Assembly (NCBI GenBank): GCA_019400425.1
Contig: JAFREE010000101.1
Span: forward strand, 25,372-89,371
Length of the DNA: 64,000 nt
DNA from: Hymenochaete sp. R1
Lineage: Eukaryota > Basidiomycota > Agaricomycetes > Hymenochaetales > Hymenochaetaceae
Direction: 5' to 3'
The notes under the pieces are model-generated. The model made no database searches and was not told where the DNA came from. It worked only from the letters and a program-made list of their open reading frames with translations. Below, one piece after another: positions 43,878-55,799 of this stretch (within the stretch, counting starts at the first letter, position 1; each line of letters starts with the position of its first letter). The position numbers were made by a program, and so were the translations under genes.

Positions 43878-46800
43878 ATGGCTGTTGACGCTTCCATGAA
43901 GTCCACAAAGGCAGAGCTGCTGCAGAGGGAGCTCGTGTTGAGGAGGATGGCGGGTGAGCTCGCTTGCGCAGAGTGTAGGCGGTACGTCCACCAGCAGAAC
44001 TTGTTCGATCGCAGAAAGCTCATTGGCTTGCTTTTGTAGCGTTAAGCTGGCTTGTGACAGAAAGGTTAGAAGATAAGCAGCCTGAGCGTGTCTATCTTGT
44101 TGTCTGAACATGCTTAGGTTCCTTGTACCTTGTGCATTAGGAAGAATTGTGCAGCGTTATGCCCAAATGGTACGTCAAGGCTTGAATTGCCCACCTGTCA
44201 TCAAGTAAACGTCAGAATTAGGTACTTTATCGCGGTCGGACGGCGAAAAACGCTCCCAGCCAGTTGCATCGACTTCTTTTGCACCCTCTGGTAACGAGCC
44301 CGAGTTGGTAAACAGAAAGATGAAGCGAATTCTCGCAATGTACGACCGAATAGCCGTACTTGAAGATGCGCTTCAGATCCATAGCGGTGGACAACATCCT
44401 CTTCTGAAATCAGCACCTATCTTCAAATTTGAGGATGGAAGCGCTACTTTGGATTTATGTTCTACGGACGAGAGTAATGAAGTGAAGGTCCATTCCGTGG
44501 GGTCTTTGACGTTTAGCGGAAAGGATTCTCAACGCTATTTTGCGAACAACTCCTGCGATGTGAGCCCGGGTAACTTTTTTGTATAACTCACTCATAGAAT
44601 TACTTTTCACAATTCAGGACGCTATCTTAACTGTTCGTTCTTTTTTCCGTATAAGCATCTTGAAGTCATTTAACTCATTCATACGACTCAGGGGTTGTAC
44701 AACCTGAATGACTCGAGGAAGGCAGATAAACTGTTTCAGTCCTCACTGCCCCCCGAACTACTTCAAGCAAGCATGATGTTTCCTTTCATCCCTGATTACC
44801 TCTCCGGCCAATACATATACTCCATGATAGTATCACATCTACCCTCCTTCTCGCGCATGACAGACCTTGTCGAGGCATACTTCAACAAACTTTCCTGGAT
44901 TGTCGGCCCTGTGAACAAATCTTTCGTGCGAGAAGAATTAATATTCCAATTCTATCGTTCGCGGAGACCCATCAGGCCGACAGCTTTACGATCACAGGAT
45001 CTGCATGATCTCGCTTTATTCTTTATAATTCTAGCGTTGGGATCTGTTGCGGACTTGACGCAGGAAAGGATCAATCCGGAAGGGGAAGACTTGCGACGCC
45101 TTGCTCGTTGCACGCTCGGCTTGAGGAGCATTTTCGAACATGGCTCATTCTCGGCGTGTGTGACCATGGTATTGCTCGGGGCGTATGAGACGTACACAGA
45201 TCGAACGGCAAATGCGGATGCTGCATGGAAGCTCATGGCCTGTGGACTAGAAATGGCCAAAAGTGTGAGTACTCCGAGTCATAGTACCGTTTCGATGTCC
45301 GTACTGAAAGACGATCTCTTTCAGCTTGGACTACGTACGGTACACCATTGCCTGCATTTGGTGGGTCCATACTGACGGTGGTGTTTTTTAGATCGGGATC
45401 CGTCGCGATGGAACATGGAGCATACGCTCGCAGAACACAGGAGGAGAGCATTCTGGGCCATGAATAGCTACGATAAAATAAAGGTGCAGTATCTATCGAT
45501 CATTGTTTCCGGGTAGTCAGTATGAATCGTCTACGGAATTTTAGAGTATAGAGGTTGGCCGACCTCCGATATTCGATCCGGATACGATTGATTGTGCTTT
45601 CCCGGAGGACCTCGATCATACGAACGATGAAGACGGTCTGGTTATCGAGAGCAGTGAGTATCGACTTCTACCATGGACATATACGACATTTCTCATGCAT
45701 ACTTCGTCATTCGAAGTTTGGTCCTGGCGCAACTACTTCGCAAGAGATTTTCTCACTCCTCTATGTCAACTACTCTCCAGTGCGCATCCTGTCAAATACA
45801 GCGACGTTTTGGAGCTCGATAGATGTCTCCAAGGTTATAAAGTCCATCCCCGAGCTTGCGACATAGATCATTTTCCTGCGCCAAGCAGTAATCAACCACC
45901 TTTAATGCGCCCCCCATTCGAATCGACCACATCCAACGTGCTTGACCCCATCATATCCGTGTGGTACAAGAATTGCGGTATGCCTACTTTATTTCGTCGT
46001 TATGATATATTTCGCTGACTTCCTGTGTCTCATCTTCCCTAGCCATCCAAAGGTTACATAGAAGCTACTTTGCTCATGCCATCATTGAAAGTCCCGAGGA
46101 TCCGCTCATGAGTCCGTTCGCTCCGTCATTTACAGCGACCTACGAATGCTCCAAACTCAATTTGGTTATAATTCTCGATGTGTTTTCTAAAATAATGGTG
46201 GCACTCAAGCGACTACGGCCTGTTTGGTCAAGCGCTATCGTCTCCGCCGTTAGTGTCATTCCTCTCACTCCGTTATACCTTCTCCGTACTTATCATAAGG
46301 CAACTTCAGATCATAGTTGGGAATGTCGCACTATGGTCAAGAGCCAGTAACACGTCGGACGAGGCTTTTGGTCTGTTAGAGGATTCAATAAGGGTGTTCT
46401 CCACTCCGTCGGAGAACAATCCCATCCCTCGTCAAAGCATCGTACGTCTATTTTCATGCTGCCTCGTACATGTATCGATGTCGCAGACATCTTTATGATT
46501 CTCACATTCCGCTCAATGAAGGCGTTTCTGAAAGACTTACGGCACCGAGCGAAACTCGCACGCGTAGTTCGTGTGGGGTCGACATCCCTTAGCTTGCGTG
46601 CTGTAACTTCACCGCGGTTGAAGCCGTGCACATCCGACTTGCATTTACGGGACGCATACAACAGTGTCAATCACGAAGAGTTGCTGTACCTCGCTGGAAC
46701 AGCGCGGAATGTGGCAATGACAGATTCAGTAAGCTTAGCTGCATTATATCGGGCAGTTGATTGGCAGCTGACAGTTCGAATTCGCTATTTATCATAATCA

Positions 46801-47224
46801 GCAAGCTATTTCTGATCTCCACTCAGATCCTGGTGGAAATATAGCCCCGGAGGCTTCTCAGGTTCTGAACCAAGAGAACGGAGTAAAGGTAGAGCACCGT
46901 CAATTTGACAATCCCCATCATCTAGTATCCCCAGGCAATTCTGTATATTCTACAACGGAGATACCTCAGCGTTTCACGCGCACCGGAACCGAAAGCCAGT
47001 ACATTGCGGCTTCTTCACGTCCGCCAGAGCTTCAACATGGTCATAGCCGATTAAAGCACGCTGCTCGACCATTATCGCATGAGGAGGCAACTACATGGGC
47101 CTATTACGAGACTGTGGTGCCCGGTGATGACGAGATTGGTCTATTGGATGAGTATTGGGAAAGATTTGCCAAAACGTCGGGGATCCAACATCTGCAGACT
47201 TCAAGCGGGCCGTTCCGGCCATAG
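43878..47224 (+). CDS. Zn2Cys6 transcription factor with fungal_trans domain
   Basis: Nuclear DNA-binding regulator; target unknown. The binuclear cluster reads CAECRRVKLACDRKVPCTLC then IRKNCAALCPNG. The ligands are Cys 30, 33, 40, 46, 49 and 58 (C-x2-C-x6-C-x5-C-x2-C-x8-C), with one extra Cys at 54. The cluster is cut by two introns and a third follows at NG (exons 43878-43981, 44040-44064, 44118-44169, 44222 onward). A coiled-coil-like RIAVLEDALQIHSG follows. The middle homology region contains LHDLALFFIILALGSVADLT and AWKLMACGLEMAKS, a 10-nt exon (45325-45334) giving LGLH, then RDPSRWNMEHTL and RRRAFWAMNSYDK, and VGRPPIFDPDTIDCAFPED. The C-terminus ends TSGIQHLQTSSGPFRP at TAG 47222-47224. 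At least a dozen exons; 3' exon borders are less certain. Confidence 0.85.
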
Positions 47225-48120
47225 CGGGCTGCATATCCCAGCTCGACGTTCGGAAGAACTGAAATGCCCCAGTCTGTATGGAATCCGTTTTCAATTTCTC
47301 TGATGTCGGTGATTGAGTGGAATCTCAGTAAATTATTAGACCTTCGCTTTCGAACTGTTATGTTGTGTTCGTGTCTGTTTTGGAAAGGAACTTATGTACT
47401 TTTGTGATGATTTCGAGACGGAAATGAAGTTGTGCATGCAGAACGATAGGTTGCCCTCACTGATTGAAGCGCAAAGATCTACTACCACGCGACATGCATA
47501 AATGGGCTTTTACGGTCTTGACGCCGCACCAAAAACTTACAGAAGGTGAAGTCTTGGAGTTTTCGTGTATTTCCCATGAATCGTTCTGTACACAGTTCGT
47601 GCCAGTGTCACCACCGTGTGTCCTATCGGCCGAGAGGGTCGGAGGATAATATCCGGACCAGCTGACTGCATTAAAGAATCTACTTGTTCGCCTAGCACTC
47701 ATGAACGCCCGCTGCTGACGACTGAGGCGCTCTTCATGAAGGATAGCGTGAGGGAGGTGGTTTTAGTGGCAATGAACACCATCGCACTATACGACAGTTG
47801 GCTGTCAGAGGCGTCGTTTTTCTTGCGTTCAGCTGGGTCTTAAATATGTAACATATCAAAGTTTTGCGTCAAGATTTATAAGCCGAAAAGAGTAAAAGGT
47901 TCCTTCGGAGAAAAGTTGAGAGCCTGGAAGTCAAGTCCAGAAGAGGATCTTCACGACGAGCCGGAGGAGCCGATCCGTTTTCCGATGTGTCGATCGTACC
48001 GTGCCGAAGTCTGACTCTGAGCTTGAGCTTAATCTAATCTTTCCTTCGCTCCTACCGATCGAGTAGCCTTGCGGTGCATCCGACCCTCAGGCCTCACCAA
48101 TCGTATAAGACTCCACCATC
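47225..48120. other. Region between regulator and Ser-rich gene
   Basis: About 900 bp. The left half is the 3' region of the regulator, the right half the promoter of the next gene. Frames of up to 80 codons are open without motif. Nothing further is seen. Confidence 0.45.
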
Positions 48121-49152
48121 ATGGCTCATTCATACTTCTGTCAACGGAGGACTGAGGGAAGGCGTCCTTCGGTGTCCTTGTCGCCGCTAGAGATGCCCAG
48201 CATACTTGCAACGACTCCCGTGCACGCCCATGACGAGGTTCTCGCGAGCGACCTCGAACAAAGCATCTTCATTTTTCCGAACCCGCCTGCGCGTTCAAAC
48301 TCGAGGCTACCGAGCCCCTTATCAGTACCGACGGACGTTAGCTTCCCTTCATCCTCGTCCTCGTCGTCGGTGAGTCAGGGCAGGACGAGAGGCCGGCGGG
48401 TCAGTGCAACAAGCGGGATGTCGGGATGGACATCGTTATCGCTTTCTGGTGGAAGGAGCATTAGTGCGGACACAGGATCGCGTTCGCCGCTGGTGGAAAT
48501 ATGGGATACCTCGGATGATGATGATGAAGGGCACCAACAGCTGGAAACTCGGTCGTCCACTTTCGACGAAAACTCGCGACGGCGGCAACTACATCAGTCG
48601 AGGTTTCCTTTAGGCAAGCAGCCTCACCACGATACTTTCGCACTGGAGGACGACGGGAACTTCCACTTTCGTGGCTGGACCTCTAGGTTACCAGAACCTA
48701 ATGTTCAAAGACCAAAGGACAAGCGAAAATTGAGGTCATGTTCTCAAAATGCGAGTCGCCATTCAAATTTCCCCTCTCAGGATACGCAGCAACCCACATT
48801 GCCGTTGTTGGCATTCCTCTCGTCTTTGCTATCCATCGACGACTCGACTACATGTCTATTCACTTCCCGCTCGACTTCAGTCATCTTTCCTGGCTGTTCT
48901 CTGCAGCCCATAGATGAGGAACTTCCATCATCCGACGAAAATTTCGTTACCGCTCTGGTTCTCTTAAAGGAACCCGAAACCTCCTTGAAGGCCGGTATTG
49001 GTGGTGCCATAGATTCGTCGATTATGCCATCTTCCGTCTTCACCTTCCCCTTTCCTAACTTCAATTTTACGTCGGCTTTTCGAAGCATAGGCCGCGTATT
49101 CTCTTCACCTTCGAGGACTCATGCGTTCGATACTTTGGACTTGTCTGCATGA
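48121..49152 (+). CDS. Unidentified Ser-rich protein, 343 residues
   Basis: Uninterrupted 343-codon frame from an ATG preceded by CACCATC to TGA 49150-49152. The first two thirds are disordered and rich in Ser, Arg and Pro, with a poly-Ser run, an acidic DTSDDDDEGH patch and many possible phosphorylation sites. A more ordered, hydrophobic piece follows (TLPLLAFLSSLLSIDDSTTC, then STSVIFPGCSL). The end reads SVFTFPFPNFNFTSAFRSIG. No cysteine cluster, signal peptide or enzymatic motif is seen. The length of the open frame, its composition and its good start context suggest a real gene. Function is unknown and the ordered segment is the best place for a homology search. Confidence 0.65.
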   Translation: MAHSYFCQRRTEGRRPSVSLSPLEMPSILATTPVHAHDEVLASDLEQSIFIFPNPPARSNSRLPSPLSVPTDVSFPSSSSSSSVSQGRTRGRRVSATSGMSGWTSLSLSGGRSISADTGSRSPLVEIWDTSDDDDEGHQQLETRSSTFDENSRRRQLHQSRFPLGKQPHHDTFALEDDGNFHFRGWTSRLPEPNVQRPKDKRKLRSCSQNASRHSNFPSQDTQQPTLPLLAFLSSLLSIDDSTTCLFTSRSTSVIFPGCSLQPIDEELPSSDENFVTALVLLKEPETSLKAGIGGAIDSSIMPSSVFTFPFPNFNFTSAFRSIGRVFSSPSRTHAFDTLDLSA

Positions 49153-49547
49153 CTTACTCTTTCGCCACGTGTTGTAGGTCTTCTTTGCCGCATTTATACA
49201 TTCATTAGACTTTGGGTTAAGCTTCGTATTCCTACAACATCACTTCCCGTCGCTCTTCGTGCGCCATGATTTTAATTTTCCACACATTACCATGTATTGT
49301 TGTAGATGAAACTTTTGAGTGAATGTATGCTCCCTCGGGTAAGCCCGGGTGCTTGTATGCTGACTAATTATGGGATGACAAGCGGTTGCCTCTTTGCGCC
49401 AATCCGTCTCATCATTCTCTTCTCGCGACTACCATCTTCCTCCTCGCACCATCACACCGCCGCTCTCTTTCTACCAAACAAATAATATTTAGACTTGACG
49501 ATAACGGGAAGAGCGACCAGGAAAGTCGCATAATAACAGAGAAGAAA
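49153..49547. other. Promoter region of FZO1
   Basis: About 395 bp from the stop of the Ser-rich gene to the FZO1 ATG. It contains CT-rich leader sequence around 49390-49460. No gene. Confidence 0.5.
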
Positions 49548-52238
49548 ATGTCACAATCGTATCTGAAGAGGCGTCAAGTTGGGGCGGCCTCGCCCCTTGC
49601 CTCGCCGCTTCCTCAGGAGAAGCAGTTCAACGCTGACGATGTGCAGGAGACGTTTGTTGCCAACAAAAACATGTGCGATAGATTTGCTTTAATGTGAATA
49701 GTATGCTAACAATGTGATAGACTTGTTGGTGCTATTGACAAGACGACGGACCTTTTGCAGTCTTTCTCCAAGATGAAGGACAGCTGGGTTATCCGCTATC
49801 CTCAGTTCAAGGAGGAGGAGCCGCAGACCCCATCTTCATCCGCGACGCCGTCTCCGCGTCGTCCATCCGCAATGAGGCGCTCAATGTCTTTCATGGATGA
49901 CCCTCAGAACGAAACCGAGGTCGTCGTGAAGAAGGAGTCGAAGAAGGGCCGATTCTCTTTGGCGTCGGTTAAGGATGTGAATGAAGAAGCTGATGCAGAG
50001 ACCGAGGCCGAGGACGATGCAACGGAAGATGGTCGACTTCTTCCTTCCAAGTCTGACCTGAGCTTCCAAGTTCTGAAGCTTGACCTCAAGATGGGACCTC
50101 ATGGGTCAGCCGCGTCGACCGCAACACTCGTCTCACAGCTCGAGAAGTCATCCATTGCGAACCTTCTTGATGCCCGCGTCAACTCGTCTTTGGATCACAT
50201 GCAAAAATTACGAACGCGCGTGGAGGATACGTCTTCGAAGGTCCTTGTCACAGGTGATCTTAACGCCGGCAAGTCCACGTTAGTCAACGCAATTCTGCGC
50301 CGCGACGTCATGCCGGTTGATCAGCAGCCGTGCACGACCGCGTTCTGTGAGGTTCACCATGCGTCTGATAATGCGGGCGTAGAGGAGGTTCATGTGCTCT
50401 TGGCTGATGCTAAGGAGTACTCAGCTCTCGACGAGTCAACCTTTGAGCGCCGTGACATCAAAGAGCTCGAGGAGATTCTTTCGGAGGAGGACGAGGAGAA
50501 TCAGCCGATGATCAAGGTCTATGTTAACGACCCCCGTGCAACTGCCGAGTCTTTCCTCAACAACGGCATTGCGGATATTTCACTAATCGACGCCCCTGGT
50601 CTGAACCGTGACAGTGTCAAGACCACAGCCCTGTTCGCGCGCCAGGAGGAAATTGATGTTGTTGTGTTCGTCGTTTCAGCGGAGAACCATTTCACTTTGT
50701 CAGCGAGAGAATTCTTGGAGGCTGCGAGCCGCGAGAAACCTTATGTCTTCATTGTCGTCAACAAGTTCGAAGGCATTCGTGATAAGGACAAGTGCAAACG
50801 TCGTGTCTTGGAGCAAATTAGGGAACTGAGTCCACGCACGTACAAGGATGCGGGAGATCTCGTGCATTTCGTCGAATCATCTGCTGTCCTAGGAGCAGAA
50901 CCCACTACTCCTGCATTCAAGTCCCTTGAATCGTCTCTCCGTTCATTCGTACTTCTGAAGCGCTCGAAGTCCAAGCTCCACCCAGCCGCGACTTTCCTTA
51001 CGAACCTTCTTGGAGATATCGACTTGCTAGCTATTTCGAATGCTTTGCTTGCAGAATCTGAATTGCAGAAGGCGAGGGATGATCTCCTACGCACGCGCCC
51101 CATTTTGGAGTTGATGAAGAGTAACCGTTCTGGTCTCGAGGAAAGCCTGGAGCAAGTCGAGGATGACAAAACGACGAAGGTCGACAGGAAAACTATAGAC
51201 AGGCTCACCCATGCACTCGAGCGCGTTGGACATGGTGAACTCGCACAGGTAAATCCATCGGTCGTTATGCCTTCGTACCCAGGCCTGCTCCGTATCTGGG
51301 ACTATGTCCATGACGTGCGCAAGGCTTTGCTCTCGAGCATTGACATGGCTGTTGAGCTGGCCGAGGACGATGCCCGTAAGCTCACTGTCGAAGGTGTTAA
51401 TGATATCACCGCCTTGGGCGAACGCTTCCTCCCGGAAGGCGCTGAGCGTACAAAGCGCGTGTTCATGCCCGAAGCCATGTTTGCTCGTCACCGCGCCGCA
51501 AAAGGTGGAAAATCACGCCGCGTGAACGGCGGAGCCGTCGTTGCAGGTGGTCTCTACGGTCTCGGAATAGGCCTCGCCCAGAACCAAGAGATGCTTGACA
51601 CCTCCACTTCAGACATTTTCGACATTACTCACCTCTACCATTCGTATCTGGGAATGCACTCCGACTCTTCGGACCCCTCCGTGTCCGAAAAGGACAAGGA
51701 GGAAGAGGGTCAACTTACCGTCCTCGGTGTCGCTTCTGCCGGCTTCGGTGCTCTCGCCCTCGTGGGCGGCAAGACCCTCGGTCTCAGCAGTATTATCGAA
51801 GGCGCCGTTCGAATCTCTGACATCTTCTCCAATGAAGAAACCCGCAAGTGGGTCGCACCTGTCCTCGGTGCAGCTGCGATCGGTCTCTCCGTCTACCTTG
51901 TCGTCGAGCTCCCGTCCAGTGTTCCCCGCACCGTCGGCCGTCGCATTCGCTCCACCCTCGCTCATCCAGACGCATCCGGATCCGGATCAAACAGCTCGGG
52001 CCAGACTTTCACGAGCTTCCAGGCGCGCAGGATCGCGAGTGAGACGAGAAAGGTATTGAGGATGGCGAGTTTCCAGCAAAGGGAATGTTTCCATCGGACA
52101 ATGGAGAGTTGTGCGAAGGAGGTTGAGGGTGCGGAGAGGGTCGAGAAGCATAGCCAGGGAGCGCTGGATGCATTCAAAGAGATGCAGGTGCGCACGGGCG
52201 AGGTACGGAAGGAAGTCGCTACCGTTGTGGACTTGTAG
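49548..52238 (+). CDS. FZO1: Mitofusin, dynamin-like GTPase of outer-membrane fusion
   Basis: Drives fusion of mitochondrial outer membranes. Two exons (49548-49672 and 49721-52238) joined by a 48-nt intron with a TGCTAAC branch site give 880 residues, close to yeast Fzo1 (855). After a disordered Ser/Glu-rich start comes a heptad-like segment (ANLLDARVNSSLDHMQKLRT). The GTPase follows: P-loop GDLNAGKST at about 219-227, the switch Thr in QQPCTTAFCEVHH, DAPG at about 332, and VVNKFEGIRDK at about 388. Two hydrophobic segments at about 645-660 and 750-770 (GLYGLGIGLAQ; GAAAIGLSVYLVVELP) match the membrane region. The C-terminal coiled coil follows (RKVLRMASFQQRECFHRTME). The ATG follows the purine-rich GAAGAAA and the first exon is short, so a gene finder could miss it. 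Confidence 0.93.
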
Positions 52239-53026
52239 ATGACGTCCCTTTGCATTGTATTGTGTACGTGTTGCACTGCTTTCATCGTACCTTGCAATAT
52301 TGGGAAAGGTTTCATGTTTTAAAGCCGGAAATTGTTTATACATTCGTCTTATACACCCGTCTATTTCGATTCTGATTCTGGTTCCAGTACTAAATTTGAT
52401 CCTCCTGTTCATATGCCCACCTTCATCCCCACCAATCGACCACTGTCCTTCATATATTCTCCTTTTCTCCTCTCTTAGATCCAAACAGGAATTGTACCAA
52501 CGTAACATAAAAGGTCAACCCTGTTTGGCGCGTGGATTCCCTCTTCGTTCACCATACTCCCATTTTTTGATGACGACATAAATTCGATATTCCCCGCTCT
52601 CATTGTTTTTGCTATTGCATATCCTCTCTTCGACTATCAACGTCGTGTGAACGTTTGCGTCCTCCCTCACGATAGATCGGATGGGTAAAGGCAAGGCATG
52701 AGCAGTAGGGGACTAATTGTTTGTAACGACCTCTGTGTTTTGTAACGGGTATGCTCTCGTAAATGACAATGACCTATTGGTTTCTTAAATAATACATCGC
52801 ATATGCGTGATCATTCGCGTCAGTCTACTATTATTGTCGATGCAAATTTCTCAACATATTGACAGCAGTGTCTAGGGCGTGTGTATGCGAAAAGGAGATG
52901 AGGGGGAATTCGTCATCGCTCGACGGTGCTCTAATTCACATAACTATGGAACAAATCAAATATGTTTCAATGCGGCAAAGTCATGAAGCAAGACTACAAA
53001 ACGACATGCACAAAAACGGTGCCTCT
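52239..53026. other. Convergent 3' region, FZO1 and 7TM gene
   Basis: About 790 bp between convergent stops. T-rich and A-rich tracts and no coding signal on either strand. It should hold both 3' untranslated regions. Confidence 0.5.
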
Positions 53027-54933
53027 TCAAAACAAAATCTCAGGCTGGGCCTTCTCAACAGCTCGTCTCATCGGCTTGAAACCCATCACCTCTCTAAAAA
53101 CCCCTCGATCTTAAGTCCGCCAAAGGCCAACTCGTCGTTAGGTGGGCGTTCGAGTGGGAACCAGAAGGGGAGACGTAGATAGAGAGGAAGCCTTGTTCTT
53201 CGAGTTCCATGTTGGCGCGTCGGAGACGGAGGAGGAGCCGGTTGCAGAGGGTGTTGTGGATGGTTGCTTGGGGACTTTGAGGGAAGAGGTGGAAAGTTAG
53301 CGATTGTTGAGCGTCTAACGGCTACCCGCAACGAGGGATACGGAGAGAGGGAGGAAGGTGGCTTACAGGAGAAGGAGATGACAGAGGATTTCCTGTTTTT
53401 TTTTTGCATGTCAATCGGGGAAAGACCAATTGGCAAGATGAACGACGCACCGAACCAACTCTAAGAAGGATAAGGTTGCTGATGGTGATAACTAAGTCGC
53501 CCTCAGCTATGACCGGGCGTGCATTTAGTGTGGAAAATTTGCACGACTCACGAACGATACATATACAATAGAAAACACCTAAAATTAATGTTTTAGTTCC
53601 TTTTTTAAGGTGGGATAATTGTCAGTGAGACGCTTACTATCTCCGTATGCTATCCTCATGAGGGATGACGATACGACGCGATCTATTGATTCATCATTAC
53701 ATTTGCACAAGACTGAAAAGAAGGGGTAGAATATCTTACGTTTAAAATATTTGACTAGCATCAAACCGAGTACAACTACCATCGACGCCGGAAGATCAGA
53801 GTTAATTTTATGACCATGATGACTGCGACTGGATAACTTACACGCTTCATAAAGCAGAATAAGTCCGTAGCTGATCGCTTCTGTTGTTCTTTGGTTCGAG
53901 ACGATAAAGCAACCCGTGGGGAATAACGTCGACTGTGATACTTCAAAGGAAGAAATAATATCGCGGATTGGTTCTCGCATCAAAGATGGTATAAAGGCTA
54001 AACCTACTTGAAGTAGATTTCAAGTATCGAGCCGTTCCGACGTAGCCACCGCTTATCCCGCCCTAAGTCGATTAAATGAAAAAAGACATTCGCTGAGTCC
54101 AGACTCAATCTATAATATTAGAGAATCGGGACTGACCAGCATAAGGAGCGAGAGGACGGCGAGGATCGATCTTGACTTGTCCCAGATCACGTATACCCGA
54201 AAAGCCAGAACGGCTAGGAACAGCCGCACGGTTGTAAAAATAGACTTTTAGAAGGAACGAAAAAACGAAACAAACCTTCAGCGAAAATGACGCCCGTCGC
54301 GGAGGAGTCTACAGCAGCTCAGGAAGTGACTTTCGGACTCTTGTAAAAGGACCTACAACCAAGGGCAAAGAAGAGGTCTTTGCATTTCTGCCGATGGTTT
54401 TGTTAAGATCGTTCGGGGGCCGATTGAGAAAACTCAGCTTACCGTCCCATCCCAATTCACGACATAGACTTCCTATAAAGTCAGCGCAGGGGATGAATGG
54501 AGGCTATATGTTTCTCACCAAAGACTCCGAGGACGGAGTAAAAGAAGGGGAGGTACCGATTGACGAAGAAGAGCCCTTTTATCAAGGACATACGCGAACT
54601 CCATATAAGTCGGACCTAGTTCAGCCAGCACAGTGAAGATCAAGAAGCTTTATGTCAAGTGTTTCATATGGAACGTACCTCGTCGTCAAGCGTAAGGCTA
54701 AACTCGTAGATCTGCGTAATTTGAAATGAAAATGGAACATAACGGACATATCTTTTTTTTCTGATGGACTTACGTAGAAAGCTACCGTTGCAACTACCAT
54801 GAAAAATCGAGAAATCTGGTGAGTTCGACTCAGCAGAAGAAGAAAGGTCTCACCCAACGTAAACTAGACGAGGGCAAAGACGTTTAGTAGGAGAGGTATC
54901 TTATGAGAAACTTGGACATACGCGGACCGCCAT
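53027..54933 (-). CDS. Seven-transmembrane protein, DUF6533-like family
   Basis: Multi-pass membrane protein of a large, uncharacterised basidiomycete family. Spliced on the minus strand it reads ISRFFMVVATVAFYIYEFSL and TLDDE, then VRLIWSSRMSLIKGLFFVNR and YLPFFYSVLGVF, the family's N-terminal signature. Then come LFLAVLAFRVYVIWDKSRSI, LAVLSLLML and TTEAISYGLILLYEA, followed by VVLGLMLVKYFK, SLMRIAYGDSVFYCICIV and GASFILPIGLS. The C-terminal exon is a Ser-rich cytosolic tail (SDAPTWNSKNKASSLSTSPS) ending FREVMGFKPMRRAVEKAQPE and ILF at TGA 53027-53029. Around twelve short exons. The suggested ATG (54931-54933) is a four-codon first exon before a GTATGT intron with a CTACTAAAC branch site, so the 5' end is uncertain. 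Function unknown; sensing has been suggested for such proteins only by topology. Confidence 0.6.
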
Positions 54934-55799
54934 ATATTCCTCCGCACCAGATAATGTCCTTGAAGGCAGACCTGCCATAGTTGCACACCTTTACGGTTAA
55001 AGACTGCAGGAGACCCGGCACATCGACGGAAGAATTAGATTTAACGACCTGAATTTCAGATTGACCTTCCACCAGGCCTAGGAACAAAGGGAGGAGGGAT
55101 ACAGAGAGCGAAAAAGAAAGAACTCCGTCGATGTCGTGAGTTGGTCAATATAAGTGACTTCTCGGTAGGCTCGCCAAGTGCTCTCTTACGTTGTCTTCAT
55201 GAGAACCCCATAGACGCGTATCCAGGCCGACAATATGAGCCTGAGATCCCATCCGACATTCAATTTGAGAGTGCAATTCAATGTCGATGTTGCGATAGCG
55301 AGTGAAGATGAACAAAGACTAACTGCGCGGGAGGGGTTCGAGTGGGCTAGCATGATTCAGCTCCGAGATGTTGCCCGATGAAGGTATCATGCTACGGTTG
55401 TTGCGCATGGCATTGGGAAAAATAGGTCGGAGAAGCAGGGTCTCGTTGGAGTCCTTATCTTGATCCTTTCATTTTGGGCGACGGGAGCTTATCGTGGACG
55501 ACTGAAAGTCTTCTTAATCACACACTCCCGAAGACGTGTCTGTAGATTCGTCGGTGATTTGAAAACTGTGTAGTCAATTAATGTGAGAAACCGGGCACGG
55601 TAAACGTGTCTTGGCCGTTGAAAGCAAAGAGTTGTATAGGCGTCGGAGAAAAATGCGCAATTTACCACCGAGATAGTGAAAGGAAATATCCACCTGGAAA
55701 AGAGTATAGATTCCTAATTCTCAAAACGTCATATGCAAAAAAAAATCAAACAAACAGATTCTGGCTACAACACCAAGCAACCCAACAACGTGAAATTGG
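54934..55799. other. Region between 7TM gene and EXPERA gene
   Basis: About 870 bp. It should contain the 7TM promoter and the EXPERA 3' end. A minus-strand frame just upstream of the proposed 7TM start (to about 55087) is open and could be an additional 5' exon. No independent gene is recognised. Confidence 0.4.
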
